This document shows positions 7,701 through 13,580 of a stretch of 13,580 bases of DNA, piece after piece. The position numbers were made by a program, and so were the translations under genes. The stretch covers positions 1 to 13,580 of the forward strand of contig CAIYFP010000625.1 in assembly GCA_903925515.1 (NCBI GenBank), given 5' to 3'. The stretch comes from an uncultured Verrucomicrobiota bacterium. GTDB lineage: Bacteria > Verrucomicrobiota > Verrucomicrobiia > Limisphaerales > UBA9464. Under the pieces are notes generated by a model. It saw nothing but the letters and a program-made list of their open reading frames with translations. It was not told where the DNA came from and did not search any database. Each line of letters begins with the position of its first letter. Position 1 is the stretch's first letter.

Positions 7701-10700
7701 CCCGCTCAACAACGCGTACCGCCGCGGCACGATCGTCTATGGCAACACCCGCGTGATCCACCAGGTGATCTTCCGCGACAAGGGCAGCCCCTACCACGGC
7801 GGCTCGGGCGACATCACGGCGCGCACCCCGGAAGACGACCTGCTGCACGGCGTGAGCGAGCGGTTGTTCTCGAAGACGGGCAACGGCGGCGTGGAGGACA
7901 CCGCGTTGCGCGGGCGGGTCGCCAACTGGCTTGCCTCGCGCATGGGCATTCCCTCGCTCGAGGGGAAGCACCAGCTCTTCTTCATCAACGGCATCAGCTT
8001 CGCCAACGTCGTCGAGGACCTCGAGGAACCGGACCATGCCTACGCCGAGGACCATTCCCCGGACGGCGGCGAGGGCGACCTCTACAAGATCTCGATCTGG
8101 TTCGAGTTCCAGGACGACAACCGCAACTTCGCGGCCACGCAGGCTACCATGCAGTCGTTCCTCTCCGGCGGGCAGCCCAAGCTCGCGCGCTACCGCTGGA
8201 ACTGGGAACGCCGCGCCCAGCAGTTCCCCGAGAGCAACTACCAGACCATCCTCGACCTCGTCTCGGCCCTGAACTCGAACCTCGACGCGGGCTTCACAGG
8301 CCGCGTCCTCCAGCAGGCCGACGTCGAGGAATGGATGGGCGTCTTCGCCTTTCATCGGGTTACCGGCAACTGGGATTCATGGACCTACAACGTGGGCCAG
8401 AACATGTACCTCTACCGCCAGCCCGGGCGACGCGCCGTCCTCCTGCCGTGGGACATCGACTTCGTCTTTGGCCTCGGCGACGGCACCAACGCCGGATTCA
8501 CGGGCGGCCAAGACCCCATCGCCAACGCCCGCCTCTACGACCACGCCCCGTTCCGCCGCATGTTGTGGCGCGCCCTGCACCGCGCCGCCAACGGCCCGTT
8601 GCTCGCCACCCACTACGTCCCCGTCGTCGAGGGCTACCGCCTCCTGCACCAGCAGAACAACATCGGCGGCCTCGCGTCCCTCTCCACCGTCACGAACTAC
8701 ATGAACGGCCGACGCACCTACATCCTCGGCCAGCTCAACACCGCAGCCAACACCCCCTTCGCCATCACCTCCAACGGCGGCAATGACTTCGCCTCCTCCC
8801 AGCCCGTCGCCACCCTGGCCGGCAACGCCTCCTTCCTTGTCGCCGACATCGCCGTCAATGGCGTGCGCTACCCCGTCAACTGGACCGGCCTCACGACCTT
8901 CACCGTCCAGGTCCCCCTCTCCCAGGCCACCAACAACCTCGTCCTTGCCGCCCTCGACGCCTCCGGCAACCCCACCGGCGCCACCGACTCCGTGGTCGCC
9001 ACCTACACCGGGGCCATCCCCGTCGCCCGCGACTGGGTCGTACTCAACGAGGTCCACTACAACCCCGCCGTGCCCGGCACCTCCTTCGTCGAGTTGTTCA
9101 ACCGCAACCCCACCGTCCCCTTCAACCTCGACGGCCACCGCCTCCAAGGCCTCGGCTACACCTTTCCCTCCAACGCCACCATCCTCCCCAACGGCTACCT
9201 CGTCCTCGCCGCCGACCGCGCCGCCTTCGCCTCGGCCTTCGGCGCAGCCGTGCCCGTGCTCGACGCGTTCCCCGGCGGGCTCGACAACGATGGCGAGCGC
9301 CTCGGCCTCCTGCCCCCGGGCTCCGACGTCCCGTTCAGCATGGTCCGCTACCTCGACCGCGCCCCATGGTCCACCAACGCCGACGGCTGGGGCCCCTCGT
9401 TGCAGTTGATCGACCCCTCCCAAGACACCCGACGCCCCGCCAACTGGGCCGCCACCACCACCAACGCCCCCAACCGCGTCACCCCGGGCATCGCAAACGC
9501 CGTCCGGGCCTCCCTCGCCCCCTTCCCGCCCGTCTGGATCAACGAGGTGGTCCCCGCACCGGACGCCCCCATCACGGACAACGCGGGCGACGCCGACCCG
9601 TTCGTCGAGCTGTTCAACCCGACGGACGCCGCGGCCGACGTCTCGGGCCTTTGGCTTGGCGACGCCCTCGCCACGCCCCAGCGCTGGCAAATCCCGGCCA
9701 ACACCACGATTCCCGCCCGGGGCTCTCTTCTGGTCTGGCTCGACAACGAGCCTCCTGAGTCCATCCCGGGCCAGCTTCACGCCTCGTTCCGCATCCCCGC
9801 GTCGGCAGGCACCGTCGTCTTGTCCCGGACCCAGGGCTCCCCGGCCACGCCCGCCGTCATGGACTGGCTCGAATACAACGGCCTCCCGCCCGGGCGTGGC
9901 GTCGGGTCCGTTCCCGACGGCGACCCCTACGCGCGTCGGCCCCTCTACGTCGCCACGCCAAGCCAGACCAACAACCCCGCCGTGCCCAAGGTCGAGGTCG
10001 TCATCAACGAGGTCCTCGCCTCCAATGCCTCCGTGCTCGCCGACCCCGCCGACGGCGACTTCGATGACTGGATCGAGTTGTACAACCCGGGAGCCACCGC
10101 TGCCGACCTTTCCGGCTATTTCCTCACGGACGACCTCGCCAGCAAGACGACGTCGGCGCTCCCTCAGGGCACGGTCGTCCAGCCCGGCGGCTTCCTCCTT
10201 GTCTGGGCCGATGGCGAGGCTGCGCAGACCGACGTCTCGAAGGGCTGGTTCCATGCAAGCTTCAGCCTTGCTCGCGCCGGCGAGGCCGTCGGCTTGTTTG
10301 CGCCCGACGGCTCGTGGGTGGACGGCTTCGTCTTCGGGCCGCAAACGAACAACGTGTCCCTCGGCCGTTACCCCGACGGCCCCGGGAACGACCTCATCCC
10401 CCTCGAGGGCCCCACGCCCGCCGCGCTCAACGCCGTCCCCGGCGGCAACCTGCCCCCGCGATTCACGGCCATCCCGGTGCAGTCTGCCACCGAGGCATCA
10501 CGCTGGACCCTCCGCGTCCAGGCCACCGATCCCGACGCCGGCCAGACCGTCCGCTACGCCCTCGGCACGGACGCCCCGGCCGGGGTCGAGATCGACGCGG
10601 CCACCGGCCAGGTGTCATGGACGCCGTCGGAGGTCCAAGGACCGGGCACCTTTGTCTTCACCGTCCGAGCCACGGATTCGGGCGAGCCGTCCCGGTCCGG

Positions 10701-13260
10701 CTCCGGCCGCGTCGAGGTCAACGTCGCCGAGTCCAACCAACCGCCCGCCGGGGTGCCCGCCGAGCCCGTCGTCGTGGGGGAGGGCAGCACCCTGACCCTC
10801 CAGCTCGTCGCGACCGACCCCGACATCCCCGCCCAGGCGCTTCGCTTTGAGACCACCCCCGGCACGCCGGCCGGCGTGGTCGTCGGCGCAAGCAACGGCA
10901 TCCTCGAATGGACGCCCTCCGAGGACCAAGGCCCGGCAAGCTACGACTTCAACATCCGCGTCACCGATTCCTTCGACCCGCCCGGGTCCGCATTGCTCCG
11001 CGTCCGCGTTACGGTCAACGAGGTGGACAACCCGCCCGTGTTCACGCAGCCGCAGCTCGCGCTGGTCGCGGAGGGCAGCGAGGTCGTCGTCCAGCTCGTC
11101 GCCAGCGACCCCGACGGCGCGGCGGTCACCTTTTCGCTCGTCAACGAGCCACCCCCGGGCCTCACGCTCAACCCGGCGACGGGCGTCATCCGCTGGACCC
11201 CCACCGAGCTGCAGGGACCGGGCTCCTATCCGTTGATCGTTCGCGCGACCGAGTCCACCCCGTTGGCCCAGTCCGCGCAGGCCACCTTCTCCATCCAGGT
11301 GTTCGAGGCCAACCAACCCCCGCGCCTCGGCCCCATCGCGTCGGCCACCGCCTTCGAGGGCGACGTCCTCTCGCGCAACCTTTCGGCCGACGACGACGAC
11401 CTGCCTCCCCAGAACCTCTCCTTCTCCCTCGTCGGCGAACCGCCGCAAGACGTCGTCATCGACCCCGTCTCGGGCCGCCTCACATGGGCCATCCCGCCCG
11501 ACATCGGACGCACCAACGTCACGGTCCGGGTGCAGGTCGCCGACGACGCCCTGCCGTCGGCCGTCGCGGAGCGTTCATGGGAAGTCGCGGTGCAACCGCG
11601 CTTCAAGGTCGCCATCTCCGAGATCATGAGCCGCCCTGCGCAGGGCGGCTCCGCCTACGTCGAGCTCGCCAACCCGTCCGCCACCACCGCATGGGACCTG
11701 TCGGGCTGCCGCCTCGTCGGGCGCGCATTCTCCTTCGACTTCCCCGGCGGCATCCTGATTGCCCCGGGCGAGGCCCTTTGTGTCGTCGCGAGCATTCCCG
11801 CCTTCCGCGCCGCCCACGGCGCCGCCCCGCGCGTCGTCGGTTCATGGACTGGCTCCCTCGGTGCGGATGGGGACGACCTTGTCCTGTTCTCCATGCAAGG
11901 CGACGTGCTCGACCGCGTGCCGTTCGCGGTGGGCGGCGACTGGCCCGACGTTCCCGCGGCGGGCGGCGTCGCCCTCCAGCTCGTGGACCTGCTTGCGGAG
12001 AACGCCTTGCCCGGCGCATGGACCGCAACGCCCGCGTTCACCGGCCCCCGCGACCTCACCACGCTCACCTCCCCATGGCGTTACCTCGAGGCCGCGCCCG
12101 TCGGGCCATGGACCACCGAGGGCTTCGACGACCGCGCATGGAAGTCCGGCCCGGGCTTGTTCTACGTCGAGTCCGCAGCCTTGCCCGCGCCCAAGTCCAC
12201 CGCCCTCAACCTTGGCCAGTGGTCCTACTTCTTTCGCACCACCTTCGTCCTCCCGTCCGTCCCCAACGGTGCCAGCCTCGCCCTCACGCACGTCCTCGAC
12301 GACGGCATGGTCCTTTACCTGAACGGGGTGGAACTGATGCGAACCAACATGCCGGCCGGCGTCGTGACGCCCACCACCGCCGCCTCCGTGACCGTCGGCG
12401 ATGCCACGTCCCTCTCCACCACGTTGCCCGCCTCGTTGCTTCGTGCCGGGACCAACATCCTCGCCGCCGAGGTCCACCAATCCACCATCGGCAGCTCCGA
12501 CATCGTCTTCGGCGCCGCGCTTCGGCTGGAGGGCGGGACCTTGCCCGGCAACACCCCGGGCTCGCCCAACTCCGTCGTCGCCACCATGGAGGCCCTCCCG
12601 CTGGTGTTCCTGAACGAGGTCGCGCCGCGGGCTGGGACGTTCCGCGACGCGTCGGGGGATTCGGAGCCATGGATCGAGCTGCTCAACGCCGGGACCCAGA
12701 CCGTGGCCCTCGACGGCTGGCAACTGCTTGCGTCCACGGCGGACGCGCCATGGACGTTCCCAAAGGGCCTCGTCCTGCGGGCGGGCGAACGCCGCGTCGT
12801 CGTGCTCGACGCCGAGCCCAGCGAGTCCACTCCGTCCGAGTGGCACGCCACGTTTCGTCCGGCCGTCGAGAACGGCTGGATCGCGCTCGTCCGCCCCGCC
12901 GCCGTGGGGTCTGGCGTGATGGATTCCTTCCGGTATGGCTCCACGAGCGGGGCCACCTCATGGGCGAACGTCCCCGAGGGGCAACGTTTCGCGCGCATGG
13001 CCGCAACACCCACGCCCGGAAAGGCCAACCCGACCCCGGCAAGCATGGCTCCCACCGTCACCGGGCGCTGGAATGGCAACGGTCTTTCCATCGGATGGCC
13101 CTCCGTGCGCGGTGCGTTCTACCGTGTGGAATCCTCCGAGGACCCCGCCGGCGGCTGGCGGATGCTAACCCGCATGGCAGGCAACGATGGCATGGTCGAG
13201 GTCGCCGACCCGCTCCCGCCCGGCGCCGTGCGGTTCTATCGCGTCGTGGTGGAACCGTAG
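4717..13260 (+). CDS. Giant secreted LTD / CotH-kinase / cadherin-like mosaic protein
   Basis: A 2,847-residue exported protein of unknown substrate. The Sec signal peptide (1-28) has a hydrophobic core ALLGGVLAWVLSCV and a likely cut AAG|Q; Cys23 sits in a poor lipobox. Domains: concanavalin-like (about 45-225); LTD1 (240-395); LTD2 (402-530); LTD3 (531-698); CBM-like jelly roll with 'NNAGFESGPSGW' (698-858); Ig-like (859-955); CotH kinase (980-1347); beta-sandwich (1348-1432); LTD4 (1439-1596); LTD5 (1605-1758); LTD6 (1759-1911); four cadherin-like Ig repeats (1912-2295); LTD7 (2296-2451); galactose-binding-like 'WSYFFRTTF' domain (about 2453-2608); LTD8 (2628-2777); C-terminal beta domain (2778-2847, 'FYRVESSEDPAGGW...FYRVVVEP'). 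LTDs are recognised by 'INEV.....D.FVEL.N' openings. There is no LPXTG, PEP-CTERM or C-terminal membrane anchor. The ATG lacks a Shine-Dalgarno site, but the intact signal peptide supports it. Domain boundaries are by eye. It is probably monocistronic. Confidence 0.93.
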   Translation: MESPRFPLDRALLGGVLAWVLSCVPAAGQLALPLDLVPALGGGPGDAVVRRAPDAWELRSQGRGIVAAAADQAVFAGVVCTNDFDVQVRVEDLRVSNPFVRAGLMLRASTHATAAFAAVYASSPMAGCFAETRPTAGGTPSRASCPGGFPSAPPTTWLRMRREGTLVTTFASPDGTDWTRMASVFLDPGPDAQLGLVATSQNAWAGTRALFSALGNTTQTNEVAWTHRREGATPSSRRTGIVFSEVQYAPGNTPGAGDGIEFVELANHGDIVVDMTGWALDGGVRYRFPDGFRLQAGERVVVTSQPEALAPAAGLATALGPWTGNLNNAGDLLWLRDSIGAVKLRLEYSPDAPWPVAASGTGHSLVLNAPSFGQEDPRAWAASRVRGGSPGRPEPLEESPLDAVVLNEVLAHTDQPQLDFLELYNRSAVSVDLSGCILTDDVSTNRFRIPDGTVLAGGGERAWDETQLGFRIASAGETVYLIAPDGRRVLDALRFGGQENGVSLGRSPDGADSWRRLAQPTPGVANSPRRMEEVVINEIFYNPPGGDADEFVEFLNRGVRTLDLTGWRVRGGVSFDFPAGTRLGPGEFVVLAKDPARLGSNHPDVPSARVVGGYQGTLGNGGDVVRLSMPDEVRSTNSQGVVTTDTIHIVVGEVRYADGGAWGQWSDGGGSSLELEDPDSDPGLAANWADSDESQKAPWTQVSWTGRMDNGNGTINRLYLGLLNNGECLVDNVEVISTAGTNVINNAGFESGPSGWLLGGNHAGSTVEASAARTGALGLRIRSQGGLDTGPNAIRANLAATLSANNNVTFRAWTRWVAGWPELLFRLRGNHADYAAPMVVPRNLGSPGKPNSRRLANVGPAIHSISHSPVLPRGGEPVLVTARASDADGVSAVLLRYRLDPTTTTTDVAMRDDGLNGDAVAGDGVYSGWIAGQSGGVLVAFTVRATDGRSGESVWPPAAPVHEGLVRWGDPLPFSSLPQARLWCTSPNRSAPGGNPLNNAYRRGTIVYGNTRVIHQVIFRDKGSPYHGGSGDITARTPEDDLLHGVSERLFSKTGNGGVEDTALRGRVANWLASRMGIPSLEGKHQLFFINGISFANVVEDLEEPDHAYAEDHSPDGGEGDLYKISIWFEFQDDNRNFAATQATMQSFLSGGQPKLARYRWNWERRAQQFPESNYQTILDLVSALNSNLDAGFTGRVLQQADVEEWMGVFAFHRVTGNWDSWTYNVGQNMYLYRQPGRRAVLLPWDIDFVFGLGDGTNAGFTGGQDPIANARLYDHAPFRRMLWRALHRAANGPLLATHYVPVVEGYRLLHQQNNIGGLASLSTVTNYMNGRRTYILGQLNTAANTPFAITSNGGNDFASSQPVATLAGNASFLVADIAVNGVRYPVNWTGLTTFTVQVPLSQATNNLVLAALDASGNPTGATDSVVATYTGAIPVARDWVVLNEVHYNPAVPGTSFVELFNRNPTVPFNLDGHRLQGLGYTFPSNATILPNGYLVLAADRAAFASAFGAAVPVLDAFPGGLDNDGERLGLLPPGSDVPFSMVRYLDRAPWSTNADGWGPSLQLIDPSQDTRRPANWAATTTNAPNRVTPGIANAVRASLAPFPPVWINEVVPAPDAPITDNAGDADPFVELFNPTDAAADVSGLWLGDALATPQRWQIPANTTIPARGSLLVWLDNEPPESIPGQLHASFRIPASAGTVVLSRTQGSPATPAVMDWLEYNGLPPGRGVGSVPDGDPYARRPLYVATPSQTNNPAVPKVEVVINEVLASNASVLADPADGDFDDWIELYNPGATAADLSGYFLTDDLASKTTSALPQGTVVQPGGFLLVWADGEAAQTDVSKGWFHASFSLARAGEAVGLFAPDGSWVDGFVFGPQTNNVSLGRYPDGPGNDLIPLEGPTPAALNAVPGGNLPPRFTAIPVQSATEASRWTLRVQATDPDAGQTVRYALGTDAPAGVEIDAATGQVSWTPSEVQGPGTFVFTVRATDSGEPSRSGSGRVEVNVAESNQPPAGVPAEPVVVGEGSTLTLQLVATDPDIPAQALRFETTPGTPAGVVVGASNGILEWTPSEDQGPASYDFNIRVTDSFDPPGSALLRVRVTVNEVDNPPVFTQPQLALVAEGSEVVVQLVASDPDGAAVTFSLVNEPPPGLTLNPATGVIRWTPTELQGPGSYPLIVRATESTPLAQSAQATFSIQVFEANQPPRLGPIASATAFEGDVLSRNLSADDDDLPPQNLSFSLVGEPPQDVVIDPVSGRLTWAIPPDIGRTNVTVRVQVADDALPSAVAERSWEVAVQPRFKVAISEIMSRPAQGGSAYVELANPSATTAWDLSGCRLVGRAFSFDFPGGILIAPGEALCVVASIPAFRAAHGAAPRVVGSWTGSLGADGDDLVLFSMQGDVLDRVPFAVGGDWPDVPAAGGVALQLVDLLAENALPGAWTATPAFTGPRDLTTLTSPWRYLEAAPVGPWTTEGFDDRAWKSGPGLFYVESAALPAPKSTALNLGQWSYFFRTTFVLPSVPNGASLALTHVLDDGMVLYLNGVELMRTNMPAGVVTPTTAASVTVGDATSLSTTLPASLLRAGTNILAAEVHQSTIGSSDIVFGAALRLEGGTLPGNTPGSPNSVVATMEALPLVFLNEVAPRAGTFRDASGDSEPWIELLNAGTQTVALDGWQLLASTADAPWTFPKGLVLRAGERRVVVLDAEPSESTPSEWHATFRPAVENGWIALVRPAAVGSGVMDSFRYGSTSGATSWANVPEGQRFARMAATPTPGKANPTPASMAPTVTGRWNGNGLSIGWPSVRGAFYRVESSEDPAGGWRMLTRMAGNDGMVEVADPLPPGAVRFYRVVVEP
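7654..8757 (+). other. CotH-like kinase domain inside the giant protein
   Basis: Residues 980-1347. The strongest matches to the CotH family are the C-lobe: Asn1218-Trp-Asp1220 in 'TGNWDSWTYNVGQNMYLYR', then 'LPWDIDFVFG' with Asp1246 and Asp1248. CotH kinases use equivalent Asp residues for catalysis and metal binding. Upstream, 'ALRGRVANWLASRMGIP', 'HQLFFINGISFANVVEDLEEPD' (the expected Glu-containing strand) and 'VEEWMGVFAFHRV' fit the fold. The N-lobe is unusual: the common 'G..S...pKK.y' segment is replaced by 'RDKGSPYHGGSGDITA' (from 1020). The fold is secure; activity is not established by sequence. Confidence 0.8.
10450..11601 (+). repeat. Four tandem cadherin-like/He_PIG-type Ig repeats within the giant gene
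   Basis: Units begin at 10450, 10738, 11029 and 11311, each about 94-97 codons. Each opens with a 'PP' linker after Asn or Gln, and all but unit 1 continue with an 'EG...' strand. Each has 'A.D.D' Ca-site-like acidic residues ('ATDPD', 'ATDPD', 'ASDPD', 'ADDDD') and a 'G.l.W' strand. Units 1-3 share WTPSEVQGPG, WTPSEDQGPA and WTPTELQGPG; unit 4 has degenerated to 'TWAIPPDIGRTN'. Such domains usually act as rigid, calcium-dependent spacers or adhesion modules on secreted proteins. Confidence 0.8.
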
Positions 13261-13276
13261 CCGGGCATCGCTAGCC

Positions 13277-13300
13277 AGGAGGGGTCCGACCTGTCCCCCA
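13277..13300. repeat. REP-like imperfect hairpin in the convergent spacer
   Basis: GGGGTCCGACCTGTCCCC (13281-13298), flanked by AGGA and CA, folds with GGGG/CCCC ends and C-G/G-C inner pairs separated by mismatches. From general knowledge it resembles the dispersed GGGGTC...GACCCC or GGGGACAGG...CCCC palindromes often seen next to REP-associated transposases. Only one copy is visible here. It lies 20 bp after the giant gene stop and may act as a transcription-end hairpin, though no T-run follows. The rest of the 208-bp spacer (13261-13468) shows no supported gene. Confidence 0.45.
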
Positions 13301-13385
13301 AATCCGCGCGTCAGGAGGTGGGAGGCTCGCGATACGCAAGCGGGCGGGTTGCGGCAGGCTTCGTTCCAACACGCGGTCGCAGCGG

Positions 13386-13413
13386 ATGGGCATCCACCTC
13401 GGCATGGGCATCC
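13386..13413. repeat. Short direct repeat ATGGGCATCC x2
   Basis: ATGGGCATCC occurs at 13386-13395 and again at 13404-13413, an 18-bp period. Both copies are exact. There is no third copy and no evident function; it may be chance or a remnant of a degenerate repeat in this spacer. Confidence 0.4.
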
Positions 13414-13468
13414 CCGTGACCGCATGCTTCGCGTCTTCACGTCTACCAATGAACCCTGGGATGACGGC

Positions 13469-13580
13469 TCATGTTGAACCCTCCGTGGCGGCGATTGGAA
13501 CGACCGCCATGTTGACCTTCTTGGCCAACCGCTCCAATCGAGCGATCGCCTGCTCCTTGTACTTCTCCTGCGCCTTCTGC
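13469..13580 (-). CDS. C-terminal 36 residues of an unidentified protein, possibly a transposase (5' end outside window)
   Basis: An open minus-strand frame enters from the right edge and ends at TGA (13469-13471), convergent with the giant gene. The visible tail reads 'QKAQEKYKEQAIARLERL' then 'AKKVNMAVVPIAATEGST': a basic, helix-forming stretch followed by a short hydrophobic strand and a polar end. Tails of the type '..YYEQ..R.R...L.R.AK.LG..LVP' are found in some transposases, and the nearby REP-like hairpin would suit a mobile element, but this resemblance is weak and rests on 36 residues. The reading frame is plausible from its composition; the product is essentially unknown. Confidence 0.5.
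   Translation of the reverse strand, partial: QKAQEKYKEQAIARLERLAKKVNMAVVPIAATEGST

Noticed and set aside
8377..10344. 655-codon minus-strand open frame opposite the giant gene
   Set aside because: Low-complexity Gly/Val/Glu/Ala translation mirroring C-ending codons of the real gene; no recognisable domain.
10908..13274. 788-codon plus-strand frame overlapping the giant gene's 3' third
   Set aside because: Arg/Pro/His-rich shadow of the true frame, which shows Ig and LTD domains throughout the same interval.
13187..13477. 96-codon plus-strand frame spanning the giant gene end and the spacer
   Set aside because: It begins inside the giant gene in another frame and has no recognisable domain or ribosome site; I cannot support it as a gene.

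Overview
The window is very G+C-rich, with coding third positions almost all G or C. It reads as bacterial chromosome, probably Verrucomicrobiota (Limisphaerales/Pedosphaera-like). That placement is inferred from a giant secreted protein mixing lamin-tail (LTD) domains, a CotH-type kinase domain and cadherin-like Ig domains, from its 'RVESS...W...FYRV' C-terminal domain (a style I associate with secreted verrucomicrobial proteins), from paired prohibitin genes, and from weak Shine-Dalgarno signals. No rRNA, tRNA, CRISPR array or complete insertion sequence was found.

Left part (1-4544), all on the minus strand. In transcription order: a class I/II PLP aminotransferase (4544-3384), hflK (3323-2184), hflC (2187-1216, sharing ATGA with the hflK stop) and, after a 126-bp spacer, the N-terminal 363 residues of a GspE/PilB-type secretion or pilus ATPase that runs off the left edge. 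The aminotransferase, hflK and hflC are packed like an operon. HflK and HflC should form the membrane complex that surrounds and modulates the FtsH protease; ftsH is not in view.

Middle (4545-4716). A 172-bp divergent intergenic region separates the aminotransferase from the giant gene. It holds a GC-rich hairpin (4624-4640) and a 29-bp imperfect dyad (4658-4686) centred on the perfect palindrome CAACGTTG. The dyad is the best regulatory candidate in the window.

Right part (4717-13260, plus strand). One uninterrupted 2,847-residue gene encodes a secreted mosaic protein. In order it has a signal peptide, a concanavalin-like N-terminal domain, three LTDs, a CBM-like jelly roll, an Ig-like domain, a divergent CotH kinase domain, a beta-sandwich, three LTDs, four tandem cadherin-like Ig repeats, one LTD, a galactose-binding-like domain, an eighth LTD and a C-terminal beta domain. 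The LTDs fall into two sequence flavours. I read it as an extracellular or cell-surface protein of unknown substrate. It is the most interesting object in the window.

Right end (13261-13580). A 208-bp convergent spacer carries a REP-like imperfect hairpin (GGGGTCCGACCTGTCCCC) and a 10-bp direct repeat. After it come the last 36 codons of a minus-strand gene whose basic tail resembles, weakly, the C-termini of some transposases.
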